Source: Gemmatimonadaceae bacterium (GTDB lineage Bacteria > Gemmatimonadota > Gemmatimonadetes > Gemmatimonadales > Gemmatimonadaceae). From it: 64,000 nt of DNA. This document shows, one piece after another, positions 26,444 through 34,715 of the stretch; position 1 is the stretch's first letter; every line of letters begins with the position of its first letter. The DNA is taken from the NCBI GenBank assembly GCA_020851455.1, contig JADZCT010000020.1, positions 186,001 to 250,000 of the forward strand, read 5' to 3'. Made by a program: the position numbers and the translations under genes. A model generated the notes under the pieces. The model searched no databases. It was not told where the DNA came from and saw nothing but the letters and a program-made list of their open reading frames with translations.

Positions 26444-27244
26444 TTATGTGATCGCCAGGCCATTGCGATCTCGTGCTTCTGTCCGCGCAATCAGTTCCCC
26501 GACTATGCCCAGGTATGCCTGGGCACCGACTGAAGATACGTCATATGAGATAATTGACTTGCCGAAGCTCGGAGCTTCGGCAAGTCGAATGTTGCGCGGA
26601 ACTACCCCTGAGAAAACCGTGTCGCCAAAGTGGGCCTTGGCGTCTTCCACCACCTGACGCGACAGATTCAGCCTGGAATCATACATCGTCAGGACGACGC
26701 CGTCGATTACCAGGTCGGGGTTCAGGTGGGTCTGGACGCGCTCGATGGTGTGCAACAGTTGAGACAGCCCCTCGAGTGCGTAATACTCGCATTGAAGGGG
26801 GATCAATAGCGCGTCGGCTGCAACCAGCATGTTGATGGTCAGAAGGCCCAGCGAAGGCGGACAGTCAATGATGATGTAATCGTATGAGCCACTTACACTG
26901 CCGAGCGCTTGGCGCATCCGACTTTCGCGACCGTCCGTGCCAACGAGTTCGAGTTCCGCAGCAGCAAGATCTGGCGTTGCGGGCAGAAGGTCTAGCCGAT
27001 CGAACTGGACCCCTCGTTGAATGCAGCTCCCGATCGTCTCTGGTGACAACAGGACGTCGTAGGATGAGCCGCTAACGCCATGATGATCAACGCCGAGGCC
27101 GCTGGTCGCATTGGCCTGCGGATCGCCATCAACCAGGAGAACATTTCGCTCCGCGGCAGCAAGTCCAGCCGCGACGTTCACAGCCGTGGTCGTCTTGCCA
27201 ACACCACCCTTTTGATTCGCAACAGCGAGTATCCGCGCCATCAT
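26444..27244 (-). CDS. parA: Chromosome-partitioning ATPase ParA
   Basis: A 266-aa Walker-type ATPase with deviant Walker A KGGVGKTTTAV (residues 12-22), A' segment and Walker B-like YIIIDCPPSLGLL, as in Soj/ParA. It forms the nucleoid-bound gradient that moves ParB-parS complexes. Two adjacent ATG codons (27244 and 27241) make the exact start ambiguous by one residue. First gene of the parA-parB-membrane protein-bactofilin run. Confidence 0.96.
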   Translation of the reverse strand: MMARILAVANQKGGVGKTTTAVNVAAGLAAAERNVLLVDGDPQANATSGLGVDHHGVSGSSYDVLLSPETIGSCIQRGVQFDRLDLLPATPDLAAAELELVGTDGRESRMRQALGSVSGSYDYIIIDCPPSLGLLTINMLVAADALLIPLQCEYYALEGLSQLLHTIERVQTHLNPDLVIDGVVLTMYDSRLNLSRQVVEDAKAHFGDTVFSGVVPRNIRLAEAPSFGKSIISYDVSSVGAQAYLGIVGELIARTEARDRNGLAIT

Positions 27245-27268
27245 GCTCCATGTGACTATCGGCTACAC

Positions 27269-27297
27269 AACCTAAGAATGTGTCGTCACAACCGCAA
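27269..27297 (-). promoter_or_regulatory. Putative parA promoter
   Basis: On the minus strand TTGCGG (27292-27297), 17 nt, TAGGTT (27269-27274), ending about 25 nt upstream of the parA ATG. The parS site lies just upstream of the -35 element, so ParB loading could influence transcription. Pattern-based call. Confidence 0.4.
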
Positions 27298-27303
27298 GCA
27301 AAA

Positions 27304-27319
27304 TGTTTCACGTGGAACA
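27304..27319. other. parS centromere site
   Basis: Read on the minus strand this is TGTTCCACGTGAAACA, a full match to the bacterial parS consensus TGTTNCACGTGAAACA. It lies 60 nt upstream of parA, where chromosomal parS sites are commonly found. Only this copy was noticed in the window. Confidence 0.93.
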
Positions 27320-27675
27320 TGCCCTACTGCTGGTAGTAGCGTCCATGTGCTGGCGCGTCTCCTCCGGCTACGCGGTTCTTAGAGAACAACGCTCGGCAAC
27401 GGGCCGTGCACTTCGGCCACGTACCCAGACATCGTCTCCCGCCAATTGCTGCCGCAGCAAGCTGCGGCGGGGGGGGGCGCTTCGGAGTTTGTGGCAATGC
27501 GCTCAAGCCGGGTACCGCTGGGCGGCTAGACCGGCTGATCGCCTCAGTGGCACATGATAGATTCGGTTATGTCATTAGGTGTATTGATGTTTGTCGTATT
27601 GTGCAAACATTTGTCTACTTGATCAGAGCCCGCCACCGCGATGCGACTCATACAGCGCGGTTCCTTCGCACATGA
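27320..27675. other. Non-coding spacer upstream of parS
   Basis: About 355 nt with no supported gene. It contains the perfect inverted repeat GCCGCAGC-AA-GCTGCGGC (27451-27468) followed by a run of nine G (27469-27477), and an AT-rich stretch around 27550-27625. No rsmG gene is present in this interval, although rsmG often lies between mnmG and parA in other bacteria. Confidence 0.6.
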
Positions 27676-29709
27676 TCAGTGACGCTCTATCCGAGTCCAC
27701 ATCAGCGGTGCGGTTCCATCTACGCCATCGCGGGTAACGCGAAATACGGGGCGATCAGGGTGCATCCGCACCAGCACCGAATCACGTGGCCCAAAATCGC
27801 GCGCGTACAGGTTCCCCGTCCTGTTGTCAAGGAGAAACGGCGGATACAATGCGTACCCGTCGCGATCGGCTACAACTTGTGCGCTGCACTCCGCGTCGTA
27901 CACCGAGCCTGGAAGCATTCGCTCGGTGGTATCGGGCGACACGTTGCTGGATCGTATCCTGAGAGAATCCGCGAGAAGCGGACGCAAGGCTTGCTCGGCG
28001 GCATCGCCGGTCACACGCCGCTCTTCCAGCTCCGTAATGCGATGATCCAGTGCGCACGCGTCTACCCGCGCGTACAGCGTGGCAGTTGCCGGCCGCGATA
28101 CACCCAGCGCCCAAAGCCGAGCAACGAGTTGTGCTCCCCAGCTTTCGTGGACGAACACGAGCGCATGCGTTGCCCCGGCAGCCTTGGCAGCCCCGGCATA
28201 GTCGGTACGCATGCTCGAGAGCCCTGAACGGTACTGCGCAATGCGTCCCGGGATGTCGCTCCCAAGCGTGAGCCCGATCGTTGCCACGAGCACACCGGGC
28301 GCAGCGGCTCGGACTACTGGAGGCAGCTGGCGTGCGGCAAGCAACCGAGCCGCCCTGATGCACACGAGAACAAGAAATGCCGCCCACGGCGTGACGAATC
28401 GCGGACCCAGGTAGAACCCATCGTGCCAATAGGCGAAGTACAACACTGCGTGCGCGATCGTACCGGCAAAGAGGAACTGCTCGATACGGTCAAGGCGCCT
28501 GATCACGAGCAATCCCGCCGCCACGGGAAGCAGGGATGGGAAGGGCGTCTCAAAGAGATAGGTGTTGAGCCGCGTCAAGTACAGCGATATGAGTTCGAGC
28601 CCCCGCTGCGGAGTGTGCGCCTCGCCCCAGGGTGCCGCGTGAAAGCCAAGACTGTGCGCAGAGCCCCATAGCACTTCGTAGCCAAACGCGGTCGCGGAGC
28701 CTGTCGTGACCACATTCACCCAGCACACAAGTGCGATGGGTAGCGCCAATCCCGCGCCGGCGAGGGCCAGCGTCCAATAAGTATTGCGCTGGCGCGGCGC
28801 AACGAGAACGACCGCTGCGGCAGCGGGCGCCGCGTACGCCACCGCGTCGAGCGGGCGAACCGCGAATGCACACCCCGCGAACAAACCTGCGAGGACTCCA
28901 GGAACTATAGTGCTGCGGAAGTCACGCGACTCGGCGGCAACGGCAAGGGCGAGGGTGGCCAGCAGTATCCACATGAGCACAGGGCCGTGGCTCATGTGAG
29001 ATCCGAACTGAAATGCAACAAACGGGCCTAATCCGAAGAGCAGGGTGCCCGCAATGACCGTGAGCGACGCCGCCTGCCCGTAGATCCGGCGCAGGAGCCG
29101 CGCGAATGTCGCGACCGCCACCGCGCCGCACAGCGGGCCGACGATCCACTCCTGTCCGATGAGCGATCCGATGCTGAGCATTGCCGGCCAGCCCGGGGGA
29201 AACTGCGAATAGACCTTGGGGCCGACGTCAACCACATGGAGCACAGAAAAAAACTCCGGAGCAGCGGGCGCGGGCACTGTCAGCCTGCCGGTGGCATAAA
29301 GCCGGGCCTGAAGCACCTGGACTATCTCATCTATCAGCAGCGGGCGCCCGCTGAAAACGAAACGGGCAATGACCAGGTACACGATGCAGCAGGTTGCGGC
29401 GAGGGCTACATCGGTGCGGAGTGGCTTTCGGTCAAGCCTGGACGCAGCACGCCGCGCAGCCTCGAGCGGTTTGCCGGTGCGGTGTTGCCTGAACAGGAGC
29501 GCCGATACCGTTCCGGCCCCCGCGCAGATCAGAAGGCCAAGTGCCCATTCCCGCCAGCGCTGCGTGTACCCCCCGTCGCGCATGCCCTCCGGGAGCAACG
29601 ACGATATGGGCAGAAACCCGAGCACGAGTATGACCGCGGCGGTCGCCCACAGCGCGACGCGTTCGGACCGGATCGCAATCTGGCCAGCGCCGTTGCTCCC
29701 GGAGTTCAA
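27676..29709 (-). CDS. Polytopic membrane protein, GT-C glycosyltransferase-like
   Basis: A 677-aa protein with roughly twelve predicted transmembrane helices and a hydrophilic C-terminal domain of about 180 residues. After a transmembrane helix the segment GRPLLIDEIVQVLQARLY places an acidic DE pair (127-128) in an outer loop. This is the position of the catalytic acidic motif of GT-C enzymes that use lipid-linked sugar donors (GT39/GT83-like). Later GPRFVTPWAAFLV also fits such proteins. Donor and acceptor are unknown. Its start overlaps the mnmG stop by 4 nt. Confidence 0.65.
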   Translation of the reverse strand: MNSGSNGAGQIAIRSERVALWATAAVILVLGFLPISSLLPEGMRDGGYTQRWREWALGLLICAGAGTVSALLFRQHRTGKPLEAARRAASRLDRKPLRTDVALAATCCIVYLVIARFVFSGRPLLIDEIVQVLQARLYATGRLTVPAPAAPEFFSVLHVVDVGPKVYSQFPPGWPAMLSIGSLIGQEWIVGPLCGAVAVATFARLLRRIYGQAASLTVIAGTLLFGLGPFVAFQFGSHMSHGPVLMWILLATLALAVAAESRDFRSTIVPGVLAGLFAGCAFAVRPLDAVAYAAPAAAAVVLVAPRQRNTYWTLALAGAGLALPIALVCWVNVVTTGSATAFGYEVLWGSAHSLGFHAAPWGEAHTPQRGLELISLYLTRLNTYLFETPFPSLLPVAAGLLVIRRLDRIEQFLFAGTIAHAVLYFAYWHDGFYLGPRFVTPWAAFLVLVCIRAARLLAARQLPPVVRAAAPGVLVATIGLTLGSDIPGRIAQYRSGLSSMRTDYAGAAKAAGATHALVFVHESWGAQLVARLWALGVSRPATATLYARVDACALDHRITELEERRVTGDAAEQALRPLLADSLRIRSSNVSPDTTERMLPGSVYDAECSAQVVADRDGYALYPPFLLDNRTGNLYARDFGPRDSVLVRMHPDRPVFRVTRDGVDGTAPLMWTRIERH

Positions 29710-31628
29710 GTATCCGCCGCTCGGCTGCCAGCGTTTCGCCGCCGTTCCGTTTCCAGTATCAAGTTCTGCAGGTCAGATGGACTGATGCCTGGGATGCTTG
29801 CTGCCTGCGCCAGGGTAGGAGGGCGGTGGCGCTCGAGCTTCTCCCGTGACTCGATGCTCAAGGATCGCATCGAGGCATAAGCCGCGTCCTGGTCGAGGCG
29901 ATACGCGCCCATCTGCCGCAGCCGCTGGGCCGCTGCGCGCTCGCGGGCAAAGTATCCGGCGTACTTGATCTCGAGATCCGCGCTCAGCAAGGCTTCCCTG
30001 TCGGCAGGCACCGGTTCACCAACGGCGCGAAGCACGTCGCCGAGCGGTACAGCGACGCGGCGTGCGACTTCACTGGCGTGCATGGCGTGCGGCAGAGGGG
30101 TTGATCCGGCGGCTGCGAGCAATGCCGCCACAGACGCTGGTGGCACGCTGATGCTGCCTGCACGAGCGAGCAGATCGTCTTCACGCGCCAGTCGCTCGTC
30201 AATCAGCCTGCGTTCGCGGTCGTCGTACAAGCCCATGCGCTCCCCGATCGAAGACATGCGACGCACCGCGTTGTCGTGTCGCACGGTCAGCCGGAACTCG
30301 CTGCGCGAGGTGAAGAGCCGGTAAGGCTCGTCAACCCCCTTCGAGACGAGATCGTCTACGAGCACCCCGATATACGACGTCTCCCTGCCGAGGATAATCG
30401 GTTCACGATCCCTGACGCGAAGGGCCGCGTTCAGTCCGGCAACCACCCCCTGAGCTGCGGCCTCCTCGTAGCCAGTGGTGCCGTTGACCTGGCCGGCGAA
30501 GTACAGGCCGGGAATGGTCTTCGATTCGAGCCACGGATGGAGGTCCGTAGGTGGCAGGTAGTCGTACTCTATGGCATAGCCAGGCCGGGTCATCTCGACG
30601 CGCTCGAGGCCGGGAACCGACCGAAGCATGTCGGCCTGAACGGCAACCGGAAGTGATGTCGAGAGACCGTTCACGTACATCTCAGCAGTATCGAGCCCTT
30701 CTGGTTCAAGAAACACCTGGTGGCGTGGAGCGTCAGGGAACCGCACGATCTTGTCTTCGATCGACGGGCAGTAGCGCGGGCCACGCGCTCCTATGGCGCC
30801 TCCGTACATGGCAGACTTCCCGATATTTTCCGTGACGATCTGCTTCGTGGGTTCGCCAGCCCATGTGAGCCAGCACGGTGCCTGCTCCCTGGGCGTGACC
30901 GGATGCTCGAGCCGTGACCATCGGTACGCAAAGGCATCCATTTCGCTGTCCTGCCGCTCCAGCGTGTGGAGGGCCACCGTCCGTCCGTCTATGCGCGGTG
31001 GAGTACCGGTCTTGAAACGGCCCACCTTCAGTCCGAGTTCCGTCAGCTGCAGGGCAAGCTCCGTAGCCGGCTGCTCTCCGGCTCGCCCGCCGGGAGACTG
31101 GCACTCGGTTCCTATGAAGATCCGCCCGCGAAGAAAGGTTCCCGTGGCCACTACGACCGATCGCGCAGCGATACGGGTTCCATCCAGGGTCCTGACCCCA
31201 GTGGCGTCGCCGCCGGGCCCGATCTCAACCGAGCCGACGGTTGCTTCGACGATGTCGAGACCCTCACGCGTCTCGACAAGCTCTCTCGCCGCTGCGCGGT
31301 ACAGTGCACGATCGCACTGCGCGCGTGGCGCCCAGACGGCCGGCCCCTTGCCACGGTTTAGCATCCGAAACTGGATTGCCGCGCGGTCGGTAGCGCGTCC
31401 CATGATGCCGCCGAGTGCGTCCACTTCGCGTACGAGGGTACCTTTGGCAACTCCTCCAACCGCAGGATTGCACGACATCTGACCAATTGTCGCGGCGCTG
31501 CTCGATACCAAGGCGACACGAACCGCGCCGGCACGAGACGCGGCGATCGCCGCCTCGATACCCGCGTGTCCGCCGCCCAGTACGATCACGTCATAACGCC
31601 GCACACTTGTCTCCAGCCATCTGGTCAT
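29706..31628 (-). CDS. mnmG: tRNA uridine 5-carboxymethylaminomethyl modification enzyme MnmG
   Basis: FAD-dependent partner of MnmE for wobble-uridine modification. The 640-aa protein has the dinucleotide-binding motif VIVLGGGHAGIEAA (GGGHAG at 18-23), the conserved SCNPAVGGVAKGTLVREVDALGG block, and the GidA C-terminal helical domain with YAGYFARERAAAQRL and PGISPSDLQNL. A GTG at 31604 would start directly at VRRYDVIVLGGG and is an alternative. Divergent from the 31643 gene with only 14 nt between start codons. Confidence 0.96.
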   Translation of the reverse strand: MTRWLETSVRRYDVIVLGGGHAGIEAAIAASRAGAVRVALVSSSAATIGQMSCNPAVGGVAKGTLVREVDALGGIMGRATDRAAIQFRMLNRGKGPAVWAPRAQCDRALYRAAARELVETREGLDIVEATVGSVEIGPGGDATGVRTLDGTRIAARSVVVATGTFLRGRIFIGTECQSPGGRAGEQPATELALQLTELGLKVGRFKTGTPPRIDGRTVALHTLERQDSEMDAFAYRWSRLEHPVTPREQAPCWLTWAGEPTKQIVTENIGKSAMYGGAIGARGPRYCPSIEDKIVRFPDAPRHQVFLEPEGLDTAEMYVNGLSTSLPVAVQADMLRSVPGLERVEMTRPGYAIEYDYLPPTDLHPWLESKTIPGLYFAGQVNGTTGYEEAAAQGVVAGLNAALRVRDREPIILGRETSYIGVLVDDLVSKGVDEPYRLFTSRSEFRLTVRHDNAVRRMSSIGERMGLYDDRERRLIDERLAREDDLLARAGSISVPPASVAALLAAAGSTPLPHAMHASEVARRVAVPLGDVLRAVGEPVPADREALLSADLEIKYAGYFARERAAAQRLRQMGAYRLDQDAAYASMRSLSIESREKLERHRPPTLAQAASIPGISPSDLQNLILETERRRNAGSRAADT

Positions 31629-31642
31629 TGTAACGTCGCGAC

Positions 31643-31933
31643 ATGCCGATTCGCATTCCAGAAGGTGCGCCGACGATCCTGATTCGCCGCGCCGCGTTCG
31701 AGCGGGCCGGGTTCGAGCGACAGGTGATTGACCGTGCGCTGACGCTGACAGACGACGAATTCCGCATGGAACGGGATCTCATAGCCATCGGTCCCATCAA
31801 CGACGACCAAGCGGTGTCGGCGCTTCTCCAGGCGCTTGAGGAGGCAGGGCTCGCCTACTTTGACGACTATTTCGAGTTGAGCGGAAACTGGCCGCAATGG
31901 CTGGTACTGCACGCAATGACGCGTAACTCGTGA
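31643..31933 (+). CDS. Hypothetical protein, 96 aa
   Basis: No family recognised. The 96-aa product is acidic, soluble and predicted mainly helical (LTLTDDEFRMERDLIAIGPI, SALLQALEEAGLAYFDDYFE) with no Cys and no export signal. It starts 14 nt from the divergent mnmG start. The ordered composition and clean start make it likely real; function unknown. Confidence 0.6.
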   Translation: MPIRIPEGAPTILIRRAAFERAGFERQVIDRALTLTDDEFRMERDLIAIGPINDDQAVSALLQALEEAGLAYFDDYFELSGNWPQWLVLHAMTRNS

Positions 31934-31991
31934 TGCTGTGTGGGAAGCGATAGCAGGGTCCCGCCCACCCAGGGTGTCTCTGCACAGCCGC

Positions 31992-32831
31992 TTATTGCGT
32001 CGCGGGAGGCCTTCGCGCGGGTACGGTTACGGCCCGGATGGACCTGCCCGCCACTTGCCATGGCACCGCGTGGCTGACGGCATCATCGTAGCGCCCCGCA
32101 CCGGGCCACGAGATGGCAATATCAAGCGCGATATCGCCGATGGCGAGCGCGACTCGGTCGAGCGTTGAGAAGCAGCTCGGCGCAATCGTGAATCCCGGGC
32201 GGGTCGGTACGGCCCTCGGCCGGGCGCCGAGGGTGGTGAGTGTTTCAGCAAGCCGTACGGCTGTTCCAGCCGCGGAATCCACGAGGAGCTGTAATCGGCG
32301 ATCGTCGTGATGCGCCGTCGGCGCCGGGCCAGGCTGCTCGATGATGATAGGGTTCGATGCGCAGCAGCCCGCCAGCGCGGCGAACAGGCGCTCCTGTGCA
32401 GCCGATAATCTTGGTGCGTGCTCCGGGCTGGTCCGAGGTGATCCGGGGTAAGGGACTGCTGCTTCTCCGGATGGGAGTCGCCGACGGGGTCGCCCTCGGC
32501 GACGGGGCGTCGAGAATGCGATCGCGCTAGCCAAGGCCAGGGCGGCGCAGTCGTGAAAGCGGCTCAGGTCTACCGATAGAGCCACGGTGTCCTCAGCGTT
32601 CGCGCGCAGCCGCACTCGACCCGCTTCGGGATCCAGTCTCAGGAGAGCCGTGGCGGCAGTGGCGGCATCGGCGACCGGTGCATGCGCGCTGTTTACGATT
32701 GCGTACACCATGCGCCACCAGATGGCGTCTGCGTGCGACCTGCGTAGGGGTCGTCGCAGTCGTGCAGCGGCGTTGTGCAACCATTTTGGCGTGCAACCAA
32801 CAGCTGCGGCGAGCGCGGCGTCAGACAGCAC
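31992..32831 (-). CDS. Putative HTH DNA-binding protein (orphan, family not recognised)
   Basis: A 279-aa basic protein with a GTG start at 32831; an in-frame stop lies just upstream. The N-terminus reads LSDAALAAAVGCTPKWLHNA, a pattern compatible with a MerR-like or short HTH helix pair, followed by an Arg-rich segment and a helical region. A central Arg-rich patch (RRRGRPRRRLPSG) could bind nucleic acid. The C-terminal half shows no recognisable domain. The N-terminal layout parallels the protein at 41693-42079. Its promoter region is AT-rich and carries a palindrome. Function and family are inference. Confidence 0.55.
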   Translation of the reverse strand: MLSDAALAAAVGCTPKWLHNAAARLRRPLRRSHADAIWWRMVYAIVNSAHAPVADAATAATALLRLDPEAGRVRLRANAEDTVALSVDLSRFHDCAALALASAIAFSTPRRRGRPRRRLPSGEAAVPYPGSPRTSPEHAPRLSAAQERLFAALAGCCASNPIIIEQPGPAPTAHHDDRRLQLLVDSAAGTAVRLAETLTTLGARPRAVPTRPGFTIAPSCFSTLDRVALAIGDIALDIAISWPGAGRYDDAVSHAVPWQVAGRSIRAVTVPARRPPATQ

Positions 32832-32894
32832 GATTCACGCGGTGTTCGGCGTAAGTGGTGTCATACCTCTCCATCCGAGTACTGACGGTACGGC

Positions 32895-32924
32895 AATATA
32901 GTCTGCATACAAGTATGGTTACAA
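32895..32924 (-). promoter_or_regulatory. Putative promoter with palindrome in the spacer
   Basis: On the minus strand TTGTAA (32919-32924), 18 nt, TATATT (32895-32900), about 65 nt upstream of the GTG at 32831. The spacer contains the perfect 12-bp palindrome CATACTTGTATG (32906-32917), a placement typical of a repressor or MerR-type activator site. The binding protein is presumed, not shown, to be the downstream HTH product. Confidence 0.45.
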
Positions 32925-33305
32925 TTCTAATGGCTCTTCTTCGTTGGCGCATGATTAAGAGTCACTTTGAAGTCAGAATGGCATCATATAGAAGACATTG
33001 TCATTGTTTTTCGATACCTGATTGGCTGACGTAGACTCGTCGGCCGACTGCACACGCGAATCTCTGCTGCGCTCGTGACCATGCGGCCACGCGCAACGGG
33101 ATGCGAGGGCACGCTGAACGGTTTGCCGCTATTCGCGCCGCTGACTGCCCTTCAGCGATGCAGCCACGGCTTGCCGGGTGCGGTGCTTCGGAGCATCGGA
33201 GCGCCACGCGCTTGACTATGGTAGGTACCGTCTGACCGAGCCAGCGTGTACTATGCTGGCACGACCGGGGAGCATGATGCATGGCACCGAGCCGAGGCCG
33301 CGTCC
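32925..33305. other. AT-rich non-coding stretch
   Basis: About 380 nt without a supported gene. The first 120 nt are clearly more AT-rich than the surrounding DNA; the remainder returns to normal composition. Minus-strand open frames here contain no recognisable motif. No tRNA, repeat or integration signature was seen. Confidence 0.5.
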
Positions 33306-33665
33306 GTGGAAGTACAAGTGTTTGGCACAAGAAGGAATCCGGACACACGCAAGGCGCTGCGGTTTTTCAGTGAGCGGCGTGCACGGGTGCACTTCGTTGA
33401 CCTGCAGGAGCGCCCGGCGAGTCGTGGGGAGCTCCTTCGGTTTGTCCAGCGCTTCGGCGTGAGTGCGCTCGTGGATCAGGGCTCTGCGCGCTACCGTGCG
33501 CTTGGCCTCGGCGCCGCGCGGTATTCGGACGACCGGTGGATCCAGCTTCTGTGTGACGAGCCGCTAGTCCTTCGACAGCCGCTGGCGCGGCTCAAGCACT
33601 CCCTGTCCATCGGCCTCGCCGAGAGTGAGTGGCTCTCTTGGGTCGAGGCTGCGGCAAGGCGATGA
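33306..33665 (+). CDS. ArsC/Spx-family thioredoxin-fold protein lacking the catalytic Cys
   Basis: A 119-aa protein with GTG start at 33306. It begins VEVQVFGTRRNPDTRKALRF, the ArsC/Spx-like fold opening normally written GTKKCxDTKKA. The nucleophilic cysteine is replaced by Asn here, and no cysteine is nearby, so arsenate reduction is unlikely. The rest (FVDLQERPASRGELLRFVQR and DEPLVLRQPLARL) fits the family. Its TGA overlaps the TerC ATG (ATGA), so the two are translationally coupled. Upstream ATG codons in the frame add about 20 residues without family similarity. Confidence 0.75.
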   Translation: MEVQVFGTRRNPDTRKALRFFSERRARVHFVDLQERPASRGELLRFVQRFGVSALVDQGSARYRALGLGAARYSDDRWIQLLCDEPLVLRQPLARLKHSLSIGLAESEWLSWVEAAARR

Positions 33666-34645
33666 CCCTCGTCTGGGCGGGGTTCGCGGTCTTCGTTTTG
33701 GGCGTGTTGGCGATTGACCACGGCGTATTCAATCGCCGTTACCATGTGCCGTCCACGCGGGAAGCCCTGGCACTGACCGCCGGGACGGTCGTGCTTGCCA
33801 TGCTCTTTGCCGGCTTCGTGTACTACTCCTACGACGCGCATTGGGAGGGGCTTGGCCTGAGGGTGGATGTCGTTGGCGGAACACCCAATAACGGCCACAC
33901 GGGGGCGATCAAGTTTCTCACCGGCTACATCGTCGAGCTGACGTTGTCCATGGACAACGTATTCGTGATCGCGTTGATATTCCGGCACCTGCGCGTGCCG
34001 GCGATGTACCAGCACCGCGTGCTCTTCTGGGGTGTGCTTGGCGCGTTCGTGATGCGCGGTGCGATGATCGGTGGCGGCGCGGCATTGGTGACGCGCTATC
34101 ACTGGGTGATGTACGTCTTTGGAGGCTTCCTGATCGTTACCGGGCTCAGGATGCTGATGACTCCGAAACAGGCGGCCGTACCCGAGGAACGCTGGATCGT
34201 GCGGCTGCTGACCAGATACGCCCGCGTCACGCCCGAGTATCACAAAGAGCACTTCGTGGTGGTGCGAGACGGCAAGAAGTGGATCACGCCCCTTGCGATC
34301 GCGCTGGTTCTGATCGAGACGACTGACCTGCTCTTTGCGGTGGACTCGATCCCGGCGATCTTCGCCGTCACGACGGATCCGTTTCTCGTCTTCACGTCGA
34401 ACGTATTCGCCGTCCTTGGCCTGCGCTCGCTGTACTTCGCCCTGGCTGGCATGATCGAGAAGTTCCGGTACCTCACGATCTCCCTGGCGGTCATTCTTGG
34501 CGTTGTGGGCATGAAGATGCTGTTCGGGTCGGCGATCACCCGCGCCCTGGGTGATTACCAGAATGCAGCAACGCTCTTGTTCGTAGCAGTCCCCCTCGGT
34601 GTTGGCGTTGTTGCGAGCATCGTTGCAGATCGGCGTTCAGCGTGA
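33662..34645 (+). CDS. TerC-family integral membrane protein
   Basis: A 327-aa polytopic protein of the TerC/Alx family with eight or nine helices. The family landmarks are YIVELTLSMDNVFVIALIF, LFWGVLGAFVMRG, and IETTDLLFAVDSIPAIFAVT with the conserved acidic residues in membrane helices. Relatives are linked to manganese export, tellurite resistance and calcium handling. ATG 33662 overlaps the preceding ArsC-like gene stop. Ion specificity cannot be read from sequence. Confidence 0.93.
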   Translation: MTLVWAGFAVFVLGVLAIDHGVFNRRYHVPSTREALALTAGTVVLAMLFAGFVYYSYDAHWEGLGLRVDVVGGTPNNGHTGAIKFLTGYIVELTLSMDNVFVIALIFRHLRVPAMYQHRVLFWGVLGAFVMRGAMIGGGAALVTRYHWVMYVFGGFLIVTGLRMLMTPKQAAVPEERWIVRLLTRYARVTPEYHKEHFVVVRDGKKWITPLAIALVLIETTDLLFAVDSIPAIFAVTTDPFLVFTSNVFAVLGLRSLYFALAGMIEKFRYLTISLAVILGVVGMKMLFGSAITRALGDYQNAATLLFVAVPLGVGVVASIVADRRSA

Positions 34646-34715
34646 TTCTGAGCGCGTTCGTCGCCCGTTGCCGTCAATGATCGAGAGATGCTGGCCGTGA
34701 CTGGTGCGAAAGTCC

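Noticed and set aside
27451-27477. GC hairpin plus G9 as a terminator of the mnmG operon
   Set aside because: It lies about 200 nt past the gene end and lacks a T-tract on the relevant strand; kept only as part of the spacer description.
33001-33348. 115-codon minus-strand frame in the AT-rich spacer
   Set aside because: No recognisable domain, no promoter or ribosome-binding site seen, and it overlaps the ArsC-like gene.
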